Source of the DNA: Winogradskyella pelagia
GTDB lineage: Bacteria; Bacteroidota; Bacteroidia; Flavobacteriales; Flavobacteriaceae
NCBI RefSeq assembly: GCF_017581965.1
Contig: NZ_JAGEVF010000001.1
Coordinates: 1 to 64,000, forward strand
Length of the DNA: 64,000 nucleotides
Direction of reading: 5' to 3'
The notes below the pieces were generated by a model. The model saw nothing but the letters and a program-made list of their open reading frames with translations, was not told the DNA's origin and searched no databases. Positions 51,267 to 60,713 of this stretch are shown here, one piece after another. Position 1 is the first letter of the stretch. The number at the start of each line of letters is the position of its first letter. A program made the translations under genes and the position numbers.

Positions 51267-52403
51267 ATGAAAATTCTGAAAAAAATAATCAAATGGTTAG
51301 TTGGATTAGTTGCTCTAATTGTTATTCTTGCCTATATTTTTGATTATGACTACATTTTAAAAGGTGTAAGGGTGGTCTACTTTACTGGCCATGTCACAGC
51401 CTTTATAGATGATTACCCTTATTTTGAAAATGACACCATTAAAAAAGGCTTTCAAACGGATGTTTGGCCTCTAGATAAAACATACAATACTGCATCTCCA
51501 ACGGGGAGGCTCACAGCAACAAATATAAAATTTGGTACAGTAGCCTACCTCATCATAAAAAATGACAGTATTTATTACGAGTGGTATGCAGATGGTTACG
51601 GAAGAGATTCTAAAACCAATTCCTTTTCTATGGCTAAAAGTATAACTTCATCACTTTTGGCCAAGGCCATTATGGACGGTTATATCGAAAGCTTGGACCA
51701 ACCTATTAGTGACTTTTATCCACAATACGACTACGCTGAAACTACAGTTGGTGATTTAGCTTCAATGGCTTCTGGCCTCGATTGGATTGAACACTACACC
51801 AGCCCTTTTTCAATAACAGCACGCGCCAATTATGATGATGACTTAGCGGAAACTATCTTAAATCAAAAAGTAGTTAAGGAGCCTGGCAAAGAATTTGAAT
51901 ATTTAAGTGGTAGTACGCAGTTACTTGGAATGGTTATTCAGAAAGCTACAGGCACACCACTGGCCGACTACTTGTCTGAGAATTTTTGGCAACCTCTTGG
52001 TGCATCAAACAATGCCCTTTGGCAATTAGATGACGACGATAACCGCCTAGCTAAGGCCTTTTGCTGTATTTCTAGTAATGCAAGAGATTTTGCGCGCTTT
52101 GGTAAGCTTTACAAAAATCATGGTAAATGGAACGGCCAACAAATTCTTGACTCCACATACGTGGCAAAAGCGACAACATCGCGCTTTAAAGGCGAACCTT
52201 ATGGCTACGGATTTTGGATTAGTGATTATCTAAATAAACATATTTTTGCCATGAGAGGTATTTTAGGCCAATACGTCATAACTATTCCAGAAGACAATCT
52301 CATCGTGGTTAGACTTGGTCACCATAGAAGCCCAAACCTAGTAAATTCCTTTCCTGAAGACTTCTACATCTACATTGATGAGGCTTATAAATTGCTAGAT
52401 TAA
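51267..52403 (+). CDS. Beta-lactamase-related serine hydrolase
   Basis: A 378-residue class C-type serine hydrolase. An N-terminal membrane anchor (about 8-28) is followed by the catalytic domain with SxxK in FSMAKSITSSLLAKAI (Ser about 115, Lys about 118) and YLSGSTQLLGMVI where a YxN motif would be expected (YLS here). The C-terminal FAMRGILGQYVITIPE corresponds to the HxG/GQ loop. Likely an esterase or peptidase on the periplasmic face; a true beta-lactamase role is not supported. Confidence 0.85.
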   Translation: MKILKKIIKWLVGLVALIVILAYIFDYDYILKGVRVVYFTGHVTAFIDDYPYFENDTIKKGFQTDVWPLDKTYNTASPTGRLTATNIKFGTVAYLIIKNDSIYYEWYADGYGRDSKTNSFSMAKSITSSLLAKAIMDGYIESLDQPISDFYPQYDYAETTVGDLASMASGLDWIEHYTSPFSITARANYDDDLAETILNQKVVKEPGKEFEYLSGSTQLLGMVIQKATGTPLADYLSENFWQPLGASNNALWQLDDDDNRLAKAFCCISSNARDFARFGKLYKNHGKWNGQQILDSTYVAKATTSRFKGEPYGYGFWISDYLNKHIFAMRGILGQYVITIPEDNLIVVRLGHHRSPNLVNSFPEDFYIYIDEAYKLLD

Positions 52404-52492
52404 ATTTCTTAAGGTTTTGTTATTTAACATTTTAATACAAAAACCCTAAGAATTTTCTTATTTGCTTTATAAAAAAATTAAATCAATCAAAA

Positions 52493-54730
52493 ATGAAAAT
52501 ACACACGCTTACTCTTGGCCTACTATCATTATTTATGTCTATAGGTTTTTCACAAAATGAACACAACTTAGATTTCGAAGATTTAGAAAATGACGAAGCC
52601 AATGGGTGGAATCAATTTGGAGATGGAAGTCACAAAATTAGCTTTGACAATCAAAACTCTCAAAACGGAAAAATCTCAGGTGTTATTGAAAACTCCTCAG
52701 ACTCTGAGGGTTTCAAAGCCCTGGCCTATACGATTCCGGCCGACTTTGGTGGTAAAAGAATTAAACTTACAGGATATCTCAAAACTGAAAATGTTGAAGG
52801 TGGATATGCTGGTTTGTGGCTTAGGGTCGATCCTAATATTGCCTTCGATAATATGGCTTCACAACAAATTAAAGGGACCAATGACTGGACGAAATACGAA
52901 ATTGAGTTAAAGTTTAATTCAAGAGCAACTCAAATTGTTCTTGGTGGATTACTCGTTGGAAAAGGAAAAATATGGGTAGATAATTTTGAAGTCACAATTG
53001 ACGGTAAGCCCTTGGAGAAAGCTCCAGAAAAAGAACTAGCTAAAGCACAAAAAGACAAAGAATTCAATGAGGGGTCAAAAGTTAGTATTGCTAACCTAGA
53101 TTATGACACCATAACTGATTTAGAACTCTTAGGCCGTATTTGGGGATTCTTAAAATACCATCACCCAGCAATAGCAACCGGAAATTACAATTGGGATTTT
53201 GAATTGTTTAGAATACTCCCTGAATATCTCAGCGCAACATCAATTGCACAACGTGATGGCATTTTAGTGACTTGGATAGAAAAATACGGTGAGGTTAAGC
53301 CCTGCAATTCTTGTAAGGCACCTTCTGAAAGTGCTTTTCTAAAACCAGATTTAAAATGGTTAAACCGTGAAGATGTTTCCGTGGCACTAAAACAAGCCTT
53401 AAAGACCATTTATGATGGTAGATATAAAGGAGAAGACCATTATTACATTGGTACTTATCCTGGTGTAGGGAATCCTGAATTTAAAAATGAAGAGCAATAT
53501 AGTGATATGTCTTATCCTGATGATGGTTTTAGATTATTAGCGCTTTATAGATACTGGAATATGATACAGTATTACTTCCCATATAAACACCTTATGGATA
53601 AAGATTGGAATACAACATTGGCGGAATATATCCCAGAGTTTATAAATGCGAGTGATGAGTTAGAATATGAAATTGCAACTCTTCAGCTCATAGGAGATCT
53701 CAAAGACACACACGCTAATTTGTGGGATGGAAACGATAAAATTCAAGAACAACGAGGAGAGTATTTTGCCCCAGTACATGTTAGATTCATTGAAAATCAA
53801 TTAGTAGTAGATGACTTTTATGTTGACGAGAAGAGTAAAACTTCAGAATTAGAAATTGGTGATATTATAACCCATATAAATGGAAAAGCTGTTGCTTATA
53901 TTGTTGAAGAACTCAGTCCATATTATCCCGCTTCTAATCAACCCACACGACTTAGAGACATAAGTTTTGATTTGCTAAGATCTAAGCAAAATTCCATTGA
54001 TATTACTCTTCAACGAGATGGACAAAATATTGAAAAATCTATTGATTTATTCCAAAGGGAAGCTATTAAAGGCTATTATAGATGGTACAAAAAACGAACC
54101 GAAAGAAGTTTCAACAAAATTAGTGAAGGCATTGGTTACATAACTTTACAAAATATCACAGAAGACGATATTGAAAATCTTAAAGAAGAATTTAAAGATA
54201 CTAAAGGGTTAATTATTGATATAAGAAACTACCCATCCATCTTTGTACCTTTTAGACTTGGCAACTTTACAAATTCTAATCGCTCAGATTTTGTTAAATT
54301 TACAAGAGTCAACCCTGATAACCCTGGCGAATTTAATTTTGACAAAGGTCTCAAAGTAGGTATAAAAAGAGGTTGGTCCTATAAAGGACAAAAAGTAGTA
54401 GTTTTAGTAAATGAGCTATCACAAAGTCAGGCAGAATACACGGCAATGGCTTTTAGAGCTGGAGATAAAACTACAGTTATTGGAAGTACAACAGCAGGTG
54501 CCGATGGCAATGTGTCAACGATTTATTTGCCAGGTGGTATGCGAACTATGATTTCTGGTATTGGTGTTTATTATCCAGATGGAACCGAAACTCAACGCAT
54601 AGGTATAGTACCAGATATTGAGATAAAACCAACCATTAAGGGTATAAAAAACGGTAAAGATGAAGTGTTAGAAAAGGCTATTATGCTCATTAACAATGAT
54701 ATTAAAAACACAAAAAAACTAAAAGACTAA
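52493..54730 (+). CDS. S41 family peptidase with N-terminal carbohydrate-binding-like domain
   Basis: A 745-residue secreted protein with signal peptide (to about residue 21). Residues about 25-180 form a galactose-binding-like jelly roll (AYTIPADFGGKRIKLTGYLK, GKIWVDNFEVTIDG). A helical region follows, then a PDZ-like segment (LEIGDIITHINGKAV, about 450) and an S41 peptidase core with GLIIDIRNYPS and ELSQSQAEYTAMAF (Ser of SQS the likely nucleophile, about 645), ending GIVPDIEIKPT. It differs from the S41 protein at 2390 in length and architecture. Substrate unknown. Confidence 0.85.
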   Translation: MKIHTLTLGLLSLFMSIGFSQNEHNLDFEDLENDEANGWNQFGDGSHKISFDNQNSQNGKISGVIENSSDSEGFKALAYTIPADFGGKRIKLTGYLKTENVEGGYAGLWLRVDPNIAFDNMASQQIKGTNDWTKYEIELKFNSRATQIVLGGLLVGKGKIWVDNFEVTIDGKPLEKAPEKELAKAQKDKEFNEGSKVSIANLDYDTITDLELLGRIWGFLKYHHPAIATGNYNWDFELFRILPEYLSATSIAQRDGILVTWIEKYGEVKPCNSCKAPSESAFLKPDLKWLNREDVSVALKQALKTIYDGRYKGEDHYYIGTYPGVGNPEFKNEEQYSDMSYPDDGFRLLALYRYWNMIQYYFPYKHLMDKDWNTTLAEYIPEFINASDELEYEIATLQLIGDLKDTHANLWDGNDKIQEQRGEYFAPVHVRFIENQLVVDDFYVDEKSKTSELEIGDIITHINGKAVAYIVEELSPYYPASNQPTRLRDISFDLLRSKQNSIDITLQRDGQNIEKSIDLFQREAIKGYYRWYKKRTERSFNKISEGIGYITLQNITEDDIENLKEEFKDTKGLIIDIRNYPSIFVPFRLGNFTNSNRSDFVKFTRVNPDNPGEFNFDKGLKVGIKRGWSYKGQKVVVLVNELSQSQAEYTAMAFRAGDKTTVIGSTTAGADGNVSTIYLPGGMRTMISGIGVYYPDGTETQRIGIVPDIEIKPTIKGIKNGKDEVLEKAIMLINNDIKNTKKLKD

Positions 54731-54735
54731 AATCC

Positions 54736-55449
54736 ATGATTTCTAAGCTTAATCTAGAAAATATTTTATTCTTAGATATAGAGACCGTCCCAGAGACCGA
54801 AAGCTTCTCTGAGCTTAATGCTACTAAAAAAGAGCTTTGGAAAGCCAAATCACAGTATCAACGTAAAGATGAATTCACGGCAGATGAGTTTTATGACCGA
54901 GCTGGTATTTGGGCAGAATTTGGAAAGATAATTTGTGTTTCAGTTGGATATTTTCATTTTGAAGGTGATATCAGATATTTTAGAGTCACCTCATTTTATG
55001 GAGATGAAGTACAAATTCTCAAAGACTTTAAAAATCTGGTAATTTCACATTTCAGCCAAAACAAACATTTGCTATGTGCGCATAACGGTAAGGAGTTTGA
55101 TTTCCCTTATATAGCAAGACGCATGATTATTCATAATATTACTTTACCATACAAGCTTAACTTATTTGGCAAAAAACCATGGGAAGTTCCTCACCTAGAT
55201 ACCTTGGAGCTATGGAAGTTTGGCGACTACAAGACCTATACTTCGTTGAAACTATTAACCAACGTCTTAGGTATTCCTTCTCCAAAAGAAGATATTGACG
55301 GAAGTGAGGTTTACAAGGTGTACTACAAAGACAAAGACCTAGATCGCATCATTAAGTACTGTGAACGCGATACAATCGCCGTAGCTCAAATTCTTTTACG
55401 ATTAAGAGGAGATGAGCTTTTGCATAAAAATGAAATAAAATATATATAA
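54736..55449 (+). CDS. DnaQ-like 3'-5' exonuclease, PolB-type
   Basis: A 237-residue protein of the predicted PolB-like exonuclease family (PF10108 type). Exo I is FLDIETVPE (Asp, Glu, about residues 14-20), Exo II is CAHNGKEFDFPYIARR (Asp about 123), and Exo III is YCERDTIAVAQI (Asp about 220): the DEDD metal ligands. It probably degrades DNA or RNA 3' ends in repair or processing. Cytosolic. It follows the S41 gene by 5 bp, and a strong terminator begins at its stop codon. Confidence 0.88.
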   Translation: MISKLNLENILFLDIETVPETESFSELNATKKELWKAKSQYQRKDEFTADEFYDRAGIWAEFGKIICVSVGYFHFEGDIRYFRVTSFYGDEVQILKDFKNLVISHFSQNKHLLCAHNGKEFDFPYIARRMIIHNITLPYKLNLFGKKPWEVPHLDTLELWKFGDYKTYTSLKLLTNVLGIPSPKEDIDGSEVYKVYYKDKDLDRIIKYCERDTIAVAQILLRLRGDELLHKNEIKYI

Positions 55450-55479
55450 AAAACCCTGAAGTTCACCTTCAGGGTTTTT
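55449..55479. terminator. Bidirectional intrinsic terminator
   Basis: AAAAACCCTGAAG (55449-55461), loop TTCAC, CTTCAGGGTTTTT (55467-55479): a perfect 13-bp stem with A and T tracts, between the convergent exonuclease and metallopeptidase genes. Confidence 0.9.
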
Positions 55480-55499
55480 GATTCAAAACAATGATTTAG

Positions 55500-58400
55500 T
55501 TAGTTTCTAATGAACTTTTTGGTAATTATTTCTTCACCATCATTAACTTCTATAAAGTAAACGCCTCCTTCTAATGTTCTTACATTAATAGTACCAGAGG
55601 AATTTCCACGAAGAACAGTTTTACCTGTTATATCCATTATCTTAAAATCAAATACTTGTAATTCTGGGAATTCAATATTTAAAATATCTCCTTTAACCGG
55701 ATTTGGATATAATCTCATGTCGACTTCTGCCAATTCTGGAGACTCAAAATATCCAACCACTTCGAGTTTGTCATTAGACCCTCTAGCACTTCCAGAAATA
55801 CCTGTAATGGTCACTTGATCTATAAAAATCTGATCATTATTCCCTGACGCATCACACTGGAATCGCAGACCAGAGTTCGCAGCAAAATTGTATTGTGAAG
55901 CTGGTATGGTCACAGTAGCATTATAGAAGGTATTATTATTGATATCAATACCTCTTGTCCAAGTCTGTACCGTAATCCATTGGGAGCCATTAAAGAATCT
56001 TAACCAGAAGTCTTCCCCATTCTCCATACTTAAGACATAAAAATAGAAATCGACTTCAACCTCATTAAATGAAGTAACGTCAACATTAGATAGTGTCATG
56101 GACGAGGCTACTCCAGAATTATCTCTAATTCTAATAGAGAAATTATTTTCAAAAGATCTAGCAGGGTCATTTCGTCTTGCACAATCACTTCCGCCATCTG
56201 TCCATCCATCCAAGCCAGTCTCAAAGAAGCCTTCGTTAAGCACTACATTAGAAGTGCTACATGGCGCACAAGAGGAACCACCGCAATCAACACCTGTTTC
56301 GTCACCATTTTGAATACCATCAGAACAAGTCGGTGCTGCAAGCGTTGTGATACTGGCGGTGTTACTTTGTGATGAACTATTACCAGCGGCATCATTAGCA
56401 ATGACATAGTAATTATAATTTGTGCTTTCTGCCAATCCTGTAACTACGTATGACGTTCCTGTTACATTGACTAAGAAAGATCCGTTCTCAAATAGGTCAT
56501 AATCTGTAACGCCTACATTATCAGTTGCTCCGCTCCATGACAAGTCCACTGAATTTTCAGTGATATTACTTGCCACGATAGTTGCTGGTGATGGTGCTTG
56601 CGTATCTGGCGCCGGAGGACCAACTAAGGACACGTCATCAATAGCAATATCCGCTTGCCAGGTTCCTCCTGTAACTCTGTTGAAGCGTAACTGAATACCA
56701 CCACCAACATAAGCATTTAAACTTATGCTCGCCGTTTGCCAGGCATCACCAAGGTTTCCACCACTGTTCCATATTGATACCCAAGAAGCACCTTCATCAT
56801 CAGAGACTTCTAAATCTATGGTTCCCATATTGGTAGAACCAAATTGGTGGTAACTAAAATTAAAAGTCGCTTCGGTTAGACCCCTTAAGTCAAAACATGG
56901 TGATGTTATTATTGCTCGCTTGTTAGGGTATCCTGTGTTATTCCCTGAGGCTTCTACATAAATATAGAAACTACCTTCAGTAGCGCTAGATGGTCCTGTT
57001 CCGCTTGATGGTGTCCCGCCAGAGTTAACCGACCAATTTAAATCATCTGCTGAAGATTGAGACCATGCACCAATTGAGCCTTCAAAGCCTTCTGAATATG
57101 GGAAAGAACTAACTCCTCCTGTACATCCAGAAGATGGTTGAGAAACATTAACCGTTCTTACCACCTCATTTGCAGCATTACCAGCACTATCGCTAACATT
57201 ATAGGTTACTTGATATGTGCCAGCAACATTTGTATTAACAGTTCCTGCGATCACTAAACTTGCTGTTAAATCACCATCGATATTATCGGATGCGGTTGCG
57301 CCTTGCTCTACATAAATATCTCCAACTATGAGATTAATGGTCGATGCGCCAATTAAGGTAATGACTGGTGCGGTTGTATCTGCAGCTACATTAACAGTAC
57401 GAGTAACTTGATTTGCAGCATTACCTGATGAATCACTTACATTATAATTAACCAAATATGTCCCGGCAATTGATGTATTAACATTTCCGGTAATTACAAT
57501 ATTTGATGAAATATCACCATCAAAGTTATCCGTTGCTGTCGCACCTTGTTCTATATAAGTATCACCTATATTCAGATTTAAAGTAGAATTTCCATTGAGA
57601 GTAATCACTGGTGCAGTTGTATCTGGATTTACGTTAACTGTTCTTGTTACCTCAGTGGCCGCATTACCTGCAACATCACTAACATTATAAGTCACAACAT
57701 AAGACCCTACTAAATTGGTGTTTACTGTGTCTCCACCTATAACAATACTTGAAGTTAAATCACCGTCAACATTATCTGTAGCCGTTGCTCCAAGCTCAGT
57801 GTAAGTATCTCCCAATTCTAAATTTACCGTTGAGGCACCGTTTAATGTTATCACAGGTGCTTCAGTATCTGGGCCATTCCCCTCAATGACAATTGTATAA
57901 TCTTCAACTTCACCGTATGTAAATGAATCGCAAGGGCCAACATTTGCGTTATAACTGAGCGTTACACGCATTCTAGTGGCTGCTTCAGCTGCACCCGAAG
58001 GTACTGTAAATGATCCTGAAATAGGAGTCGCCTGTGTTGGCGCTTGAGTGAATACCTGTTCTCCAGCATCTAGAAAATCACCATCACGGTTATAGTCTAT
58101 CCAAACAGAGTAGCCTTCACTGTAAACCGTTCCTGTCCATGTTGGTGTTATGGTTATTGAATATTGAGTGTCTTTAGTAAGTGTTGTTGAAATATTAGTA
58201 AAATCTGAGTAAAACTGAGGTCCAGAGGTATTGTCAATAGTATTTAACTGAACCCGACTAATATATTCATCATTGGTGTTGGTACTAGCAGAGTTACAAT
58301 AATTTAACTGTACATCTGTGGTCGTAAAAGTAACCGAACTACTGTAGGCTGATGTCGCTCCGCCAGAACATGTACTTTTTACTTGAGACTCGTATTGCGT

Positions 58401-60506
58401 TAAGGCTGTCAATCCCGTTAAACTTTCAGAGATGCCAGTTACAGCAGTAGTAATCCATGGTGTAGTGCCTGTTTGACGATATCTTAGATCATAAGTCGCT
58501 CCTGGTACTGCGTCCCAACTCAATGTTGCCGTTGTTGTAGCAACATTTGATGCTGCAAGTCCCGTTGGGACTGTAGCGTTGCATACTACCGGCGGACCAA
58601 TGGTAAAGTTAGTGTTAGAAATATCAAAGAAAATATTATTAGCACCTCTAACCATTACTCTATTTTGGTTACCCTGAACATCAGGGACTACAATATCATG
58701 AGAACCATCATTTGGAACATTCGTTGCTAACGCGACAGTGTAAGTGTCCCCTCCGTCAGTTGATAAGAAAATATCAACATTGGCAGCATTAACACCATTA
58801 CCAGTAGTCCCAGCGACATCCCAGGTTACAGACTGAAGGGTTCCTGCATTCCACGTTACATTCGTATTTGGTGAATTTACTATGAAAGGTCCAGCAGTTC
58901 CATTAACTGAAATCTGAACATCATCACTGTTATTTGTTGCTCCGCCAGGACGATTATCCCTAACTGTTAGTCTAAAATTGAGTGTTCTTGCTACGTTAGG
59001 CACTGCTTCCCATTGCCATGATGTACCACCTGTTTTTATAGTAGAAAGACGTGGAAAGTAACGCTTATTATCAGTTGTAGGGTTAAAGGACCTAAAAGCA
59101 ACACCAGAAGTAGCATTCACCGATGGAAAGGTCGTTGCGGCATTATTTTCATCAGCTTGTTCCCAGCAATACGTTAAGGCATCTCCTGGGTCGTTATCAC
59201 TTGCTGTCCCTTCTAAAACAAAAGGCGTTCCACGTGGAATGGTATAATTTGCACCTGCATTAACCGATGGAATTGAATTTCCTGTATTAGTGTTGGTTTG
59301 ACAACTTGTGGTTTTAATGTAATTAGTAACCTGCTGAATTGTATACCAATGAAAATAAGGATCGCTGTTAGACTGAACGTCTGTTGAACCAGTAATACCA
59401 GCATAGCCCATTATTGTTGACCCACTACCTGGTTCGTAATGAGCATTGGTCCCTTCATTTCTAAAAGAAAATGTATGATTCCCTCCAAACTGATGACCCA
59501 ATTCATGGGCAACATAGTCTACATCAAATGGATCGCCTTCTGGAGTAGAACGTGAAGTAAATGCACTTCCTTTTTGTCCATTGACACAAACACAACCAAT
59601 ACATCCAGCATTTCCATTATCTGATGCTCTTGCGAATAAATGACCAACATCGTAATTGGCTTCTCCAATAACATTGGTCAGTACATTTTGAACTTGACTG
59701 TTAAAGCTACCATTAGAATATGGATCTGTATTACCATTAGTGTAAATGATAGCATCATTATTAGGTATTAAAACCATGGTAGAGTTAAAATCATTTTCAA
59801 AAAGTCCATTTACCCTTGTCATTGTAGTATTTATTGCAGCGAGGGCCAAAGCCACAGTACCACCGTGATACTGAGTATACTCTCCAGTAGCAGAAACGGC
59901 TAATCTGTAAGTTCTTAGAATGGCATCATCTGCGTTTCTTAGCGCTGTATTGCCCGAAGCCATTACTTGGTTCATCCGCTCGGTAACTTGACATTCAAAC
60001 TCGTCCGTATAATCAGTTCTGCTTTGTCTATTAAACACTATGTGTGAGGATGAATTTCTATCCAAGGGTTCAATGAAAGTATAGGGTCTATCCGAGGAAA
60101 TAATCATACCGCTAAATCCTTGAGGAGAAAGGCTAAATCGTATTATTGAAGTCGGATTATCTAAGCCTCTACCCGCATATGACCTAATATTAGGATAACG
60201 AGCTTGTAGTTCTGGATGCATAACCGAGGCTTCCATAATAGCATAGCGTTCCATTTTGCCATCGGCATTAGGAAAGGAAATCGTAAGGCTAGATGCATTA
60301 TTTGCTCCCCTTTGAGGGGCATTTACCAATGCCTGTCTTAAGGCATCAATGTTTAAATTGTAGGTTTGTGCACCTTTTAATGTTTGGTGACTTTTTTTTG
60401 TAATTCTTGCGGTGCTTACGGTTTCTTGCTTCCAAAAAGCATTATCCTGAGCCCAAGAAAAGTTAAACCCAATCAAAGCGATTAGGCATAGTAATCTTAA
60501 TTTCAT
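55500..60506 (-). CDS. Reprolysin-like metallopeptidase, multidomain, T9SS-exported
   Basis: A 1668-residue secreted protease. It has a signal peptide (to about residue 19), a propeptide-like region, and an M12B-type zinc domain with HELGHQFGGNH (about 334-344) and Met-turn STIMGYAG. Then follow a fibronectin type III domain (about 640-727), a GEVED domain (about 732-872, GEVEDYTI), three DUF5011-like Ig domains (about 880-1120), a MAM/jelly-roll-type domain (about 1128-1290), another fibronectin type III domain (about 1295-1392), and a C-terminal jelly roll. The last 80 residues (LYPNPVKGD to ITKKFIRN) are a type A T9SS sorting domain. Probably degrades polymers outside the cell. Confidence 0.92.
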   Translation of the reverse strand: MKLRLLCLIALIGFNFSWAQDNAFWKQETVSTARITKKSHQTLKGAQTYNLNIDALRQALVNAPQRGANNASSLTISFPNADGKMERYAIMEASVMHPELQARYPNIRSYAGRGLDNPTSIIRFSLSPQGFSGMIISSDRPYTFIEPLDRNSSSHIVFNRQSRTDYTDEFECQVTERMNQVMASGNTALRNADDAILRTYRLAVSATGEYTQYHGGTVALALAAINTTMTRVNGLFENDFNSTMVLIPNNDAIIYTNGNTDPYSNGSFNSQVQNVLTNVIGEANYDVGHLFARASDNGNAGCIGCVCVNGQKGSAFTSRSTPEGDPFDVDYVAHELGHQFGGNHTFSFRNEGTNAHYEPGSGSTIMGYAGITGSTDVQSNSDPYFHWYTIQQVTNYIKTTSCQTNTNTGNSIPSVNAGANYTIPRGTPFVLEGTASDNDPGDALTYCWEQADENNAATTFPSVNATSGVAFRSFNPTTDNKRYFPRLSTIKTGGTSWQWEAVPNVARTLNFRLTVRDNRPGGATNNSDDVQISVNGTAGPFIVNSPNTNVTWNAGTLQSVTWDVAGTTGNGVNAANVDIFLSTDGGDTYTVALATNVPNDGSHDIVVPDVQGNQNRVMVRGANNIFFDISNTNFTIGPPVVCNATVPTGLAASNVATTTATLSWDAVPGATYDLRYRQTGTTPWITTAVTGISESLTGLTALTQYESQVKSTCSGGATSAYSSSVTFTTTDVQLNYCNSASTNTNDEYISRVQLNTIDNTSGPQFYSDFTNISTTLTKDTQYSITITPTWTGTVYSEGYSVWIDYNRDGDFLDAGEQVFTQAPTQATPISGSFTVPSGAAEAATRMRVTLSYNANVGPCDSFTYGEVEDYTIVIEGNGPDTEAPVITLNGASTVNLELGDTYTELGATATDNVDGDLTSSIVIGGDTVNTNLVGSYVVTYNVSDVAGNAATEVTRTVNVNPDTTAPVITLNGNSTLNLNIGDTYIEQGATATDNFDGDISSNIVITGNVNTSIAGTYLVNYNVSDSSGNAANQVTRTVNVAADTTAPVITLIGASTINLIVGDIYVEQGATASDNIDGDLTASLVIAGTVNTNVAGTYQVTYNVSDSAGNAANEVVRTVNVSQPSSGCTGGVSSFPYSEGFEGSIGAWSQSSADDLNWSVNSGGTPSSGTGPSSATEGSFYIYVEASGNNTGYPNKRAIITSPCFDLRGLTEATFNFSYHQFGSTNMGTIDLEVSDDEGASWVSIWNSGGNLGDAWQTASISLNAYVGGGIQLRFNRVTGGTWQADIAIDDVSLVGPPAPDTQAPSPATIVASNITENSVDLSWSGATDNVGVTDYDLFENGSFLVNVTGTSYVVTGLAESTNYNYYVIANDAAGNSSSQSNTASITTLAAPTCSDGIQNGDETGVDCGGSSCAPCSTSNVVLNEGFFETGLDGWTDGGSDCARRNDPARSFENNFSIRIRDNSGVASSMTLSNVDVTSFNEVEVDFYFYVLSMENGEDFWLRFFNGSQWITVQTWTRGIDINNNTFYNATVTIPASQYNFAANSGLRFQCDASGNNDQIFIDQVTITGISGSARGSNDKLEVVGYFESPELAEVDMRLYPNPVKGDILNIEFPELQVFDFKIMDITGKTVLRGNSSGTINVRTLEGGVYFIEVNDGEEIITKKFIRN
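57148..57870 (-). repeat. Three tandem DUF5011-like Ig domains
   Basis: Three consecutive copies of about 80 codons each begin DTEAPVITLNGAS, DTTAPVITLNGNS and DTTAPVITLIGAS and end TRTVNV. They share GDTYxExGATATDN and TYxVxYNVSDxxGNAA. Nucleotide identity between copies is high enough for recombination-driven copy number change; other strains may differ in number (inference). Confidence 0.85.
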
Positions 60507-60658
60507 AAAGTTGACGGTTATTAGATTAATAAATAGCGATAACGTAAATTACCTAATTATTTTAATAAAAAACCAATTGTTAATATTTTCTTAAATAAAA
60601 ATGAAATTTTTACGGAAAAACCGTACTAAATTGTAAGATTAGCCGCTCATTCTAAACA

Positions 60659-60693
60659 TAGAACCCCAAACAATTATATTGTTTGGGGTTCTA
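60659..60693. terminator. Intrinsic terminator with 16-bp stem
   Basis: TAGAACCCCAAACAAT (60659-60674), loop TAT, ATTGTTTGGGGTTCTA (60678-60693). The T run after the stem is poor on both strands, but placement between two - strand genes, directly after the stop of the upstream one, fits a terminator. Confidence 0.75.
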
Positions 60694-60713
60694 TAAATTA
60701 GTTTCAATAGCTT

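Noticed and set aside
51267..52403. True beta-lactamase (antibiotic resistance)
   Set aside because: SxxK is present but the YxN and KTG-type motifs are altered; general serine hydrolase is the safer call.
52405..52492. Hairpin TTCTTAAGGTTTTG ... CAAAAACCCTAAGAA as terminator
   Set aside because: The arms pair imperfectly with a long loop and no good T run follows, so it is not called.
57148..57870. Tandem repeats as a CRISPR or other DNA-level array
   Set aside because: The repeats are about 240 bp, in frame, and encode protein domains; there are no short direct repeats with unique spacers.
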